A stretch of DNA of 58,746 nucleotides, taken from positions 1 to 58,746 of the forward strand of contig CALVQW010000013.1 of assembly GCA_944358385.1 (NCBI GenBank), read 5' to 3'. How positions within the stretch are numbered: position 1 is the stretch's first letter; each line of letters opens with the position of its first letter. The notes under the pieces were generated by a model that saw only the letters and a program-made list of their open reading frames with translations, was not told the origin of the DNA and made no database searches. Source of the stretch: an uncultured Clostridia bacterium (GTDB lineage Bacteria > Bacillota > Clostridia > Christensenellales > CAG-917). Below, piece by piece: positions 34,872-43,255 of this stretch. A program made the position numbers and the translations under genes.

Positions 34872-35941
34872 AAGACGCATTGAGATATGAGCTGAAACAG
34901 ATCCTTTTGCCGCTCGTCATATTCACCGGAGCGGCGGCGGCAGTGTGTCTCATCTATTCGGGGACGCAAAGCCTGGAATACCCCCGTTTCGATGCCGAGG
35001 GGATATACGCCGCGGACTCCTGCGTGATGGCGTCCACGGCGCTGCTCGCCGTGCTGTGCACCGTCACGCCCGTCATGCAGTTCTCCTACCGCATGAAAAA
35101 GCGCAGCGTGGATCTGTGGTATTCCCTGCCGCTTTCGCGCACCCGTCTCGCCGCGGTGAAAACGGTGGGCGGGCTCGTGCTCACCCTCGTCCCGTACACG
35201 GTGGGGTTTTGGCTCACCGTCATAGTCGTCGCGGCAAGGGGAGCGCATTTCGCTTTCGAGTGGTATCCCGCGCTCTACTTCCTGTCCGTGGTGTTCGGGG
35301 CGGGACTCTTCGGTGTCAACGCCTTCCTGTTCACGCGGGGCAACACGATAGGGGACGGCATCGTCTTCCTCGTGTTGTGGGGCGCGCTGCTGCCGATGTT
35401 CGTGTTTTTGACGCAAGCCGGGTTTTATGCATACAATACGGATGTTTATCTCCGCGATCCGTCATTTGAGGACATCGCGGTCAGTCTGTTCACTTACAGC
35501 CCGATCGCCGTCGGCGCCGATGTTTTCGACATCCTGATCCGCAACAACGTCATGCAGACCGGAGAGGTGTTGGCGCACGGCGAAAAGGTCATGCTCGCCG
35601 TCGCTCTCCCCGTCGGAGCGGTCGAGAGCGTGGCTGCGTACGTCGCGCTGTTCCTGCGGGCGGAACGCGACAGAGCGGAGAATGTGGGGCAGATCTCCTC
35701 TTCGCCCATGGGCTATAAGGTGCTCATCCCCGTCTACGGCGCGCTCATGGGCGCGATGGGCAGGCTGATGTACATCGATGGCGTGTTCGTGCTGCTCCTG
35801 CTTGCGCTCACCCTCATCGGAGAGCTTGTCCTCTATTTCGCCTATCGCCGCTCCTTCCGCCTGAAACACGCGGACATCATTTCCGTCGCGGTATCCCTCG
35901 TCATCGCGGTCGCGCTTTTCTTCGCCTTGCCTATGAATTGA
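34868..35941 (+). CDS. ABC transporter membrane subunit
   Basis: A 357-residue protein with about eight hydrophobic segments and few conserved motifs, as expected for the permease of a GntR-regulated ABC-2-like system. The start MKDALRYELKQ follows GAAAGG and overlaps the ATPase stop (ATGA); the longer frame upstream is a shadow of the ATPase gene. Substrate unknown. Confidence 0.8.
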   Translation: MKDALRYELKQILLPLVIFTGAAAAVCLIYSGTQSLEYPRFDAEGIYAADSCVMASTALLAVLCTVTPVMQFSYRMKKRSVDLWYSLPLSRTRLAAVKTVGGLVLTLVPYTVGFWLTVIVVAARGAHFAFEWYPALYFLSVVFGAGLFGVNAFLFTRGNTIGDGIVFLVLWGALLPMFVFLTQAGFYAYNTDVYLRDPSFEDIAVSLFTYSPIAVGADVFDILIRNNVMQTGEVLAHGEKVMLAVALPVGAVESVAAYVALFLRAERDRAENVGQISSSPMGYKVLIPVYGALMGAMGRLMYIDGVFVLLLLALTLIGELVLYFAYRRSFRLKHADIISVAVSLVIAVALFFALPMN

Positions 35942-35967
35942 CGGGGAGCCCTGTCCGCCGCATGAAC

Positions 35968-36012
35968 GTAAAAAAAGACCCTGTTCCGTCAGCGGCGGAG
36001 CGGGGTCTTTAT
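35968..36012 (-). terminator. Bidirectional terminator
   Basis: AAAGACCC / GGGTCTTT stem with T-run on the minus strand (TTTTTTT); it overlaps the 3' end of the radical SAM gene and also ends the ABC operon on the plus strand. Confidence 0.8.
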
Positions 36013-36831
36013 CTCTTTGATGCTGTTTTCGAAATCGGGGACGTAGTCTTCCGTGGCGCTTTCGGGGTCTTGGGAGAAGCCGTTTTTCAGCCCCGCGGCG
36101 AAGAAGGCGTCCACAGCAGCGTCGTATTCCTCCCGCGTTATCCTGCGGGAGAGCAGGGGATGGTCCTTCACCGCGGGAGTGGGGAAATATTGCGCCATCA
36201 CGCTGACGAAAAGTGAAGGGTCGATGTCCGCGATCATCCTCATCACGCCCGCCGTGTTTTCCGAGGCCCCGGGCAGCACCAGGTGACGGACGATCACTCC
36301 CTTCGTCATCATCCCTCTTTCGTCGAAGACATCCTCGGGCGCCTGCCTGCGCATCTCTTTAAGGGCGACGCGCGCGCGTTCGGGATAGTCCCGGGGAGCG
36401 CCGTATTCAGACGCTAGCGCGCCGTCGGAATATTTGAGATCGGTGAGCCAGACATCGACGACGCCTTCGAGTCCACGCAATAAGGCGACGTCTTCCGCGC
36501 CGTTCCCGTTCCACACAACAGGCAGTTCAGAATGCGATTTGAACACTTTAAGTACGGGAATTAGGCGTTTCGTCCACGGGGCGGGGGTGACGAGGTTGAT
36601 GTTTTCCGCGCCCTCTTTTTCGAGGCGCAGAAAGAGGAAGAGCAGTTCCGCGCCGTTCACGTTCACCCCTTTGCCGCCGCGGGAGATCTCCGCATTCTGG
36701 CAGAAAGGGCAGCGCATATCGCAGCCCGAAAAGAACACCGTGCCGCTGCCGTTTTCCCCCGAAATGCAGGGTTCTTCGTAGCGGTGCAGCCCTGCGCGGG
36801 CGATCCTGAACGTGAGTGAAGCGATGTCCAT
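35989..36831 (-). CDS. Radical SAM protein, PflA-like (COG1313 type)
   Basis: A 280-residue radical SAM enzyme. The cluster ligands are in FSGCDMRCPFCQ (C-x3-C-x2-C) and the later VWLTDLKY is typical of the PflX/COG1313 group, which resembles pyruvate formate-lyase activase but has no proven role. No glycyl-radical enzyme is encoded nearby. The ATG lies 6 nt after the -10 box of a consensus promoter and has no RBS, so the mRNA may be leaderless. Confidence 0.85.
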   Translation of the reverse strand: MDIASLTFRIARAGLHRYEEPCISGENGSGTVFFSGCDMRCPFCQNAEISRGGKGVNVNGAELLFLFLRLEKEGAENINLVTPAPWTKRLIPVLKVFKSHSELPVVWNGNGAEDVALLRGLEGVVDVWLTDLKYSDGALASEYGAPRDYPERARVALKEMRRQAPEDVFDERGMMTKGVIVRHLVLPGASENTAGVMRMIADIDPSLFVSVMAQYFPTPAVKDHPLLSRRITREEYDAAVDAFFAAGLKNGFSQDPESATEDYVPDFENSIKEIKTPLRR

Positions 36832-36837
36832 ACGGGC

Positions 36838-36866
36838 AGTATGCGCCCCTCCCCGCGTTTTGTCAA
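36838..36866 (-). promoter_or_regulatory. Promoter abutting radical SAM gene
   Basis: TTGACA-17-CATACT on the minus strand, with exactly 6 nt between the -10 box and the ATG. Confidence 0.8.
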
Positions 36867-36886
36867 CGGCAGGGAAAGATTTGTAG

Positions 36887-36915
36887 TTTACATCACGGGC
36901 GCGATGTTGTATAAT
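36887..36915 (+). promoter_or_regulatory. Promoter of CofE-like gene
   Basis: TTTACA-17-TATAAT, 56 nt before the start codon. A GTGCG-GGAA-CGCAC hairpin sits in the leader. Confidence 0.8.
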
Positions 36916-36971
36916 AACTCCGTTGTGCGGGAACGCACGCGCTCATACGATCTCGTTCTTACGGAGGATAT

Positions 36972-38156
36972 ATGGCTACAGTCGGCACAATTTCAAGAGG
37001 CATCAAAGCTCCCATCGTCAAACAGGGCGACGATCTCCCCGTCATCGTGGCGGAGAGCCTGCTCGCCGCGGCGTTCGATCCCGTCACCGGCTTCGACATT
37101 CAGGACCGCGATGTCCTCGCCGTCACCGAGGCGGTCGTGGCGCGCGCTCAGGGCAACTACGCCACAGTGGAGCAGATCTCAAAGGACGTCCGCGCAAAGA
37201 CGGGCGGCGGCACGGTGGGACTCATCTTCCCCATCCTCTCCCGCAACCGTTTCTCCATGCTGCTCAAAGGCATCTCCAAGGGCGTGGACAAGCTCGTCAT
37301 CATGCTCAGCTATCCCTCCGACGAGGTGGGCAACCATCTCATGGATATGGACGCGCTCGACGAGCACGGCGTCAACCCCTACACCGACGTTTTCACCGAG
37401 AAGGAAGTGTATGACACCTTCGGCGAGGTCAAGCACCCCTTCACGGGCATGGACTACATAGCCCTCTACAAGGAGATGGCGGGCGAAGGCACCGAGATCA
37501 TCCTCGCCAACCGTCCGCAGGAGATTCTGAAATACACCAAGGTCGTCATCAATGCGGACATCCACACCCGCTTCCGCACCAAGCGTCTCCTGCTCGCCGC
37601 GGGCGCGGAGAAGGTCATCTCCATGCACGAGATAATGAATGCCCCCGTCGACGGCAGCGGCTACAATCCCGACTACGGCATCCTCGGCTCCAACCTCGCC
37701 ACCGACGACAGCGTCAAGCTCTTCCCCCGCGATTGCGATAAGTTCGTCCAAAGAGTGCAGGACATCCTCCTCGAAAAGACGGGCAAAAAGGTGGAAGTCA
37801 TGGTCTACGGCGACGGCGCGTTCAAGGATCCCGTCGGCAAGATCTGGGAGCTTGCCGATCCCGTCGTCTCGCCCGCCTACACTCCGGGACTCGTCGGCAC
37901 GCCCAATGAGCTGAAGCTCAAATACCTCGCCGACAACGCCATCGGCGACCTTCGCGGTGAGGATGCCAAACACGCCATCCAGGAGATGATCAAAGCCAAG
38001 CCCGCCTCACTTTTCGCATCCCAAGCCTCTCAAGGCACCACCCCCCGCCGTCTTACCGACCTCCTCGGTTCCCTCGCGGACCTCACCTCCGGATCGGGTG
38101 ACAAGGGGACGCCGATAGTGTACATCCAGAATTATTTCACCAACTACGCCGACTGA
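36972..38156 (+). CDS. CofE-like (F420-0:gamma-glutamyl ligase family) protein
   Basis: A 394-residue protein resembling coenzyme F420-0:L-glutamate ligase (CofE fold), which adds glutamate to an acidic cofactor. The opening GTISRGIKAPIV and DRDVLAVTEAVVARAQGN match that family, which also occurs in Bacillota that do not make F420. No other F420 gene is in the window, so the real acceptor is unknown. GGAGG precedes the ATG; monocistronic. Confidence 0.7.
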   Translation: MATVGTISRGIKAPIVKQGDDLPVIVAESLLAAAFDPVTGFDIQDRDVLAVTEAVVARAQGNYATVEQISKDVRAKTGGGTVGLIFPILSRNRFSMLLKGISKGVDKLVIMLSYPSDEVGNHLMDMDALDEHGVNPYTDVFTEKEVYDTFGEVKHPFTGMDYIALYKEMAGEGTEIILANRPQEILKYTKVVINADIHTRFRTKRLLLAAGAEKVISMHEIMNAPVDGSGYNPDYGILGSNLATDDSVKLFPRDCDKFVQRVQDILLEKTGKKVEVMVYGDGAFKDPVGKIWELADPVVSPAYTPGLVGTPNELKLKYLADNAIGDLRGEDAKHAIQEMIKAKPASLFASQASQGTTPRRLTDLLGSLADLTSGSGDKGTPIVYIQNYFTNYAD

Positions 38157-38183
38157 CGCTGTCATTTAGCGACCTGCTTTGTC

Positions 38184-38216
38184 AAAGCCCTTGTCTTAGA
38201 CAGGGGCTTTATTTTA
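38184..38216 (+). terminator. Terminator after CofE-like gene
   Basis: AAAGCCCTTGTC / GACAGGGGCTTT hairpin followed by ATTTT. Confidence 0.85.
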
Positions 38217-38239
38217 AACCTACTAAAAATAAGTCGTAC

Positions 38240-38510
38240 GTCTCGCGGGGGAGTGAGAATACCCCCCCCTCCAACCCGGGGACCCCACAAAATGCATGCA
38301 TTTTGCGGGGAGCCCCATTCGGGCTTTCCTCCCCCGTGCCGATTGGAGTCCACTCCTCGCATCTTGCGGGACCGACTTTACATCTCTGCAAGATTTTATA
38401 TCTCGCACTCACATAACTAAGCGGATGACTGCACTCGCTGAATACCCGGCACGATTACCCCAGCTGAAAATCAGAGATTTTCACCCGGGGACCCCGTGGG
38501 CGGAGGAATG
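38240..38510. repeat. Palindromic intergenic repeat, copy 1 (GGGGACCCC / ATGCAT)
   Basis: About 73 bp (38266-38338) is identical to 47018-47090 and centres on the perfect palindrome CAAAATGCATGCATTTTG (38288-38305), with GGGGACCCC boxes and a second GGGGAC box near 38488. The following part is related but diverged. Small ORFs through this palindrome are artefacts. No gene is present between 38157 and 38933. Confidence 0.75.
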
Positions 38511-38512
38511 AC

Positions 38513-38672
38513 GCGATCGGCGCATAGCGCAACGATCGCTAGACCTTTCGGTGCGGCACGACGCGATTGGCGCAAGGCGCAGCAATCGCTGGACCTTCGG
38601 TTCGCGCACGAGTGCTACCACTACTTAGTTGTACGTCTGCGCGACGCGATCGGCGCGGAGCGCAGCGATCGC
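38513..38672. repeat. Three covarying 27-nt hairpins
   Basis: Hairpins at 38513-38539, 38563-38589 and 38646-38672 share the plan GCGATYG, 4-bp stem, 3-nt loop, 4-bp stem, unpaired AR, CRATCGC. Both sides change together between copies (GATCG with CGATC, GATTG with CAATC). Each is followed by an ACC-TT(A)CGGT box. A fourth copy is at 47362-47388. Confidence 0.7.
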
Positions 38673-38721
38673 TGGACCTTACGGTTCGGCACTCGGATAG
38701 TCGCCGCCCTGCGGCTCCGAT

Positions 38722-38895
38722 TCCGTCTCCGAAAGAGAGACGTCGTACTCAAATACGCTCGCACAAAGTGTACGTTAGACCGTCTCCGAAAGAGTACACG
38801 TTGAGTTCAAGCACGCCCGCTCAAAGTGTGCGTTAGACTGTCTACGAACGAGTATCAGTCGTGCTCAAACAACATACACTCCGAGCGGGCGTCCC
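38722..38895. repeat. Degenerate CAAAGTGT-type tandem repeat
   Basis: Repeated words such as CTCGCACAAAGTGTACGTTAG, diverging to CCCGCTCAAAGTGTGCGTTAG, plus CGTCTCCGAAAGAG twice. Same family as 81-175. Confidence 0.5.
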
Positions 38896-38933
38896 ACGAA
38901 CCCTGCGCGCGTTGAGGGCGTTTTTCGGGAGAG

Positions 38934-41237
38934 TCAGCGGGCGAAGAGGCGGAGGACGAGGACGGTGCAGTCGTCCTTAGCACCGAGGGAGAGGGCGCGT
39001 TCGAGCAGGCGGTCGGCGAGGATCTGCGGGTTGGCGGTGGCGATCTCTTCCACGGCGGCGGTGACTCCGTCCTCGTCCAGGACGTCGTACACTCCGTCGG
39101 ACATCATCAGCACCATATCGCCGTCGTAGAGCTGGCGGCGCAGGGTGAGAGGGGCGGCGCGTTCTATTATGCCTGCGGGCGGTGCGGAGCAGGAGATTAT
39201 CTCCACGCTGCCCGCGTGCCGCACGAAGGTGGGCGCGGCACCCATTTTGATGATGTCCAGCCCGCCCGTCACGGTGTCGGCGACGGCAATGTCCAGCGAG
39301 GAGAAATTTTCCTCCGAGGTGAGACAGAGCAGTTTGTTGACGAGGGTGAGGATGATGGCGTTGTCGAACCCGGCGCGGTAGAAGTTCTCCACCATGGCGA
39401 TGGCGTTGCGGCTGGCGGAGGCGGCGCGCTCCCCGCTGCCCATGCCGTCCGAGAGCGCGAAAAGCCTGCGTCTGCGCGAAGGGCAGAGGACGGACTTGGT
39501 GTCCCCGGACACATTCTCGCCTGCGCGTCTTTTCTCGGCGCAGCCGTATGCCACTTCGAAAACGGGACGTGCCGCGAGATGGATCACGCACTCGTCGCCG
39601 CGGGGAGTGACCGCGACGGTCTCCAACTCCGCGCCCACGCACGATGAGACTATGCGCGGCAGCACGAGTTTGCCCGCGTCCGACGCGCGCACGGTGAGTG
39701 CGACGACGGAGGACGTTCCCTCGCCGCCCGTGACTATCTCGCCCGCCACGATGTTGTGTTTCAAAAGTTCGGTGGCGATGTTCTCCTGCGTTTCTTCGCC
39801 GAAGCGCACCTTCTCGCCGCACTCACGGGCGAGGGAGTCCAGCACCAGCGAGATGCCCGCGAACTGTTCGGACATCAGCCGCTTGGTCTCGCTCATGCCG
39901 CCCGCCTCCTCTATGCGCTTGCGGTAAGCCTCCGCCGCGCTCGCCGTCACGGACGCGAGGTTGTACATCTTGCCGCATCTGCTCGTGATGAAAGGCGGCA
40001 TGTCGAGGATGGTGACCTTTCCCCTGTTCATAGCCGCCTCTGCCATGGGACGCAGCACCGCCACAGTACTCCCGCCGAGTGCGGCGAAACACCCTTCCCT
40101 CTCCGCGCACCTGCCGCAGTAGTTTTTTGCCACTTCCTCGGCGAGATGTTCGGGCGTGTAACGGTTCTCGCCGCTGTCGAGGGCGCGCAGGGTGTCGGAT
40201 ATGTCGCAAAACACCTTGCTCACGGAAGTGAGCCGCGCGGAGAGTTCGCTGCGGCTGCGGTTGACGATGCCGTTCAATGCGACGGTGCCTTTGCGTTTGC
40301 CGAACACCCCCTGCACAAGCCCCGCGGGGAGAGCGAGGTAGACGCCCGCGCCGAGAGCGGTGGAGATGAGGTTCTCCCACCCCCAGCCCTCTTCGCGGAA
40401 AACCAGCCACGCCAAGGCGTAGACGGCGACCGCACCTGCCGCGGAAGCCCATTTGGTGAAAGGGCGCAGAGCGAGCATGGCGGCGACGCTCACGGCGCAA
40501 AATGCGAGAAAGAGCGGAGATCCGAAGGAGAGCGTCCCGCCCATGCCTGCCAGCACCGCGAAGGCGAACGCGGGGACGCCTCCCGCGCCGTGGGAGAGCA
40601 GCATCCCGAAAAAGCCGACCAGCGCGAAAGCGAGGACGAACCCTTGCACCCTCGCCTCCGCCGCGGCGTAGGCGAACACGGCTGCGGAGATGCCGCACGC
40701 GATGAGTTCATCCGGCGTGAATCTGGTCTTTATACCCCTCAAAAGCACGGCATAACATACTGTTTGTGCGCAAAACGCGAATGAGCACGCCAACACCGCG
40801 CAGAGGATGCCCGCGGTGATGCTACCGCCGAAAAGGGTGGACAGCACGGCTTCGGGAAGCTCCGCGAGCAGTGCCGCGGCGGTGGTGAAAAGGATGTGTA
40901 CGTTCCTGCGCAGGCGGTGGAAGATAAAGTAAACGACGGCGAACACCGCCACGGGGACGGCGACGTAAACGAGCGTCCATACGGACGGGGAAAACGCAAT
41001 TACCGAGAGAACGTAGGCGGGCGCGACGAGCAGCATATTCAGGCGCGCGTAGCACAGCCCCGCGAAAAGACCAAGCGCGAGCGCGCCTCCGAGATCGTCT
41101 ACGGAAGCGAGCAGGACGAGCGCGGCGACGGCTATCGCGTAAGCCGCCGCCCGCGACGGGGAGAGCAGATATCTGCGGGGAGAGCGCGGCGCGCGCATCC
41201 TTTTGCGCCGCACGCCCGCCATGGCGGGAAGGGACAT
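38934..41237 (-). CDS. spoIIE: SpoIIE-like sporulation phosphatase
   Basis: A 767-residue membrane phosphatase. Roughly ten hydrophobic segments (residues 30-310) are followed by a linker with CGRCAEREGC (374-383) and a C-terminal PP2C domain with DGMGSG (597-602, Asp597), SDGVYD (713-718) and a terminal KDDCTVLV. This is the SpoIIE layout; in Bacillus SpoIIE dephosphorylates SpoIIAA to activate sigma-F in the forespore. Its placement beside tilS-hpt matches the Bacillus neighbourhood, though here it is divergent from them. The start is uncertain among Met1, Met6 and Met14; an in-frame stop lies just upstream. Confidence 0.88.
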   Translation of the reverse strand: MSLPAMAGVRRKRMRAPRSPRRYLLSPSRAAAYAIAVAALVLLASVDDLGGALALGLFAGLCYARLNMLLVAPAYVLSVIAFSPSVWTLVYVAVPVAVFAVVYFIFHRLRRNVHILFTTAAALLAELPEAVLSTLFGGSITAGILCAVLACSFAFCAQTVCYAVLLRGIKTRFTPDELIACGISAAVFAYAAAEARVQGFVLAFALVGFFGMLLSHGAGGVPAFAFAVLAGMGGTLSFGSPLFLAFCAVSVAAMLALRPFTKWASAAGAVAVYALAWLVFREEGWGWENLISTALGAGVYLALPAGLVQGVFGKRKGTVALNGIVNRSRSELSARLTSVSKVFCDISDTLRALDSGENRYTPEHLAEEVAKNYCGRCAEREGCFAALGGSTVAVLRPMAEAAMNRGKVTILDMPPFITSRCGKMYNLASVTASAAEAYRKRIEEAGGMSETKRLMSEQFAGISLVLDSLARECGEKVRFGEETQENIATELLKHNIVAGEIVTGGEGTSSVVALTVRASDAGKLVLPRIVSSCVGAELETVAVTPRGDECVIHLAARPVFEVAYGCAEKRRAGENVSGDTKSVLCPSRRRRLFALSDGMGSGERAASASRNAIAMVENFYRAGFDNAIILTLVNKLLCLTSEENFSSLDIAVADTVTGGLDIIKMGAAPTFVRHAGSVEIISCSAPPAGIIERAAPLTLRRQLYDGDMVLMMSDGVYDVLDEDGVTAAVEEIATANPQILADRLLERALSLGAKDDCTVLVLRLFAR

Positions 41238-41371
41238 ACTCCGACGCTACATCCTGCGCCGCGCGGATGATCTCCTTTCCTGCGCGAAGAGGGTGAGATG
41301 CGGTCGAAAAATGGGGAAAACTCTCCCTCTCGCTCTCTCGGAAGGGCGCGGGCGCACGCCCTCCCCACCCC

Positions 41372-41400
41372 TTGCCAAAACGTGCGTTATGATTTATAAT
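41372..41400 (+). promoter_or_regulatory. Promoter abutting tilS start
   Basis: TTGCCA-17-TATAAT; the -10 box ends 9 nt before the tilS ATG, leaving a predicted 5' UTR of only 2-4 nt. Confidence 0.8.
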
Positions 41401-41409
41401 AACTTCATC

Positions 41410-42723
41410 ATGAAAACGGTCACGGGTGAGGGATTCCGCATCTCCTGCGCGCCGGACGCGCGCATCGCGCTCGCCTTTTCGGGCGGACGCGATTCCGTCG
41501 CGCTGTTCGAGTTGCTGCGCGAGGCGGGAGCGGACTTCTTCGCCGTGCATGTCGAACACGGGATAAGAGGGGAAAGTTCGGTGAGGGACATGCGTTTTGC
41601 GGAGGAGTTTTGCGCCGCCCGCGGGGTGGAGTGCAGGGTGTTCCGCGTGGACGCGCCTGCTCTCGCGGAGGGGGAAGGGCTGACCTTGGAGGAGGCGGCG
41701 AGAAAGCTGCGTTACGAGGTGTTCGATCACCTTCTCGACGACGGGGAGTGCGATGTCGTCGCGCTCGCTCACCATGCGGACGACCTCAGCGAGACTCTGC
41801 TCATGCGCATACTTCGCGGCACGGGGGTGCGCGGGCTGAAAGGCATCGAGGAGTGGTCGCGTTCGGGGAGATACCACCGTCCGCTGCTTGCGGTGTCGAG
41901 GGAGGAGATCGACGCTTTCGTGGCGGAAAGAGGGCTTCCTTTCACAGAGGACGAGAGCAACGCGGACGAGCGTTACACCCGCAATTTCCTGCGCGCGGAG
42001 CTGAAAAGGCTGAAAGAGAGGTTCCCCGCTCTCAATGCGGCATTCGCAAGGCTGGCACGCGGGGCGGCGGAGACGGATGCGTTCATAGAGGCTGCCGCGC
42101 CCTTCCCGGAAGTGAAGGGAGGGGAGGCGAAAGTGCCGTTGTCCGCATTCGACGCCCCCGTCCTTGCCAAGAGGTGCATGCTGCGCGCCTGCCGCGCTTT
42201 GGGTGTGGAACAGGACGTGGAGGAGAGACATTACGAGGCAGTGATGAGGCTCGTCGGCTGCGAGAAGGGCAGCCGCATAGAGCTTTCTCACGGCATCACG
42301 GCGCATCTGGACGCGGACGGTGTGGTGTTCACGCGCGGTCACGCCGAGCGGGACGAGAGGGAGATCCCCTTCCCCGCGAGCGGCGAGGTGGCGGTGATGG
42401 GAGTGCGCATAGAGCGTGTGTCCGCCTGCGGAGAGAGGGAGAAAGGCGTGCTGTATGCCGACCTTGACCGTATCCCCGAAGGCGCGGTGCTGCGCAAACG
42501 CCGCGACGGCGACCGCATCACCAAGTTCGGCGGCGGGACAAAGAGCCTCGGTGACTTCCTCACGGACAGGAAAGTGCCGCTGAGGGCAAGGGACGACATC
42601 ACGGTGTGCGCCGTGGGACACGACGTCCTTTTCGCGGCGGGGGTGGAGATCTCGGACAAGGTGAAGGTGACCGCCGCCACTAAAAATACGATCAAAATAA
42701 CAGAGGATGGATATGTACGGTAA
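41410..42723 (+). CDS. tilS: tRNA(Ile)-lysidine synthase TilS
   Basis: A 437-residue N-type ATP-pyrophosphatase that converts C34 of tRNA-Ile(CAU) to lysidine. The P-loop SGGRDS is at 24-29, the normal distance from the N-terminus, supporting the start at MKTVTG; longer frames overlap spoIIE and the promoter. The C-terminal TilS domain contains DRITKFGGGTKSLGDFL. No RBS is seen. It overlaps hpt by 11 nt. Confidence 0.92.
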   Translation: MKTVTGEGFRISCAPDARIALAFSGGRDSVALFELLREAGADFFAVHVEHGIRGESSVRDMRFAEEFCAARGVECRVFRVDAPALAEGEGLTLEEAARKLRYEVFDHLLDDGECDVVALAHHADDLSETLLMRILRGTGVRGLKGIEEWSRSGRYHRPLLAVSREEIDAFVAERGLPFTEDESNADERYTRNFLRAELKRLKERFPALNAAFARLARGAAETDAFIEAAAPFPEVKGGEAKVPLSAFDAPVLAKRCMLRACRALGVEQDVEERHYEAVMRLVGCEKGSRIELSHGITAHLDADGVVFTRGHAERDEREIPFPASGEVAVMGVRIERVSACGEREKGVLYADLDRIPEGAVLRKRRDGDRITKFGGGTKSLGDFLTDRKVPLRARDDITVCAVGHDVLFAAGVEISDKVKVTAATKNTIKITEDGYVR

Positions 42724-43255
42724 AGAGATCGCAAAGGTCCTCGTCTCGCGCGAGGAGATCGCAAAGAGAGTGAAAGAGCTTGCCGCCGAGATCAACCGCG
42801 ACTACGCGGGCAAACCGCTTTTAGTGGTGTGCATACTGCGCGGCGCGACCATCTTTTTCGCGGATCTGTTCCGCGAGCTGACGGGGGACGTGGAGGTGGA
42901 TTTCATCGCGGTGTCCAGCTACGGTTCGGGCGCGAGCAGCACGGGAGAGGTGAAGATGTTGAAGGACTTTTCCTCGCCCGTCGCGGGCAAACATCTGCTC
43001 ATCGTGGAGGACATCATCGACACGGGCGTCACGCTGGTCTACCTCAAAAAGCTGTTGGAGGCGAGAGGTCCCGCGTCCGTGAAACTGTGCGCCCTCCTCG
43101 ACAAACCCTCCCGCAGGAAAGTGGAACTCAAAGGGGATTACATCGGCTTCGAGATCCCCAACGAATATGTGGTCGGGTTCGGGCTTGACTATGCGGAGAA
43201 GTTCCGCAATCTGCCCGACGTGTGCGTGCTTGCGCCTGAGGTGTATGGGGGCTGA
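42713..43255 (+). CDS. hpt: Hypoxanthine phosphoribosyltransferase
   Basis: A 180-residue purine-salvage enzyme making IMP/GMP from hypoxanthine/guanine and PRPP. The PRPP motif IVEDIIDTGVTL (97-108) is intact. The second of two close ATGs is chosen because AGAGG then has 6-nt spacing. tilS-hpt order is conserved in Bacillota; it overlaps tilS and the next gene by 11 nt each. Confidence 0.93.
   Translation: MYGKEIAKVLVSREEIAKRVKELAAEINRDYAGKPLLVVCILRGATIFFADLFRELTGDVEVDFIAVSSYGSGASSTGEVKMLKDFSSPVAGKHLLIVEDIIDTGVTLVYLKKLLEARGPASVKLCALLDKPSRRKVELKGDYIGFEIPNEYVVGFGLDYAEKFRNLPDVCVLAPEVYGG

Noticed and set aside
38162..38412. Small minus-strand ORFs containing GKPEWGSPQNACILWGP
   Set aside because: They are translations of the palindromic repeat, and reappear at 46929-47238 in the second repeat copy; there is no RBS or independent coding signal.
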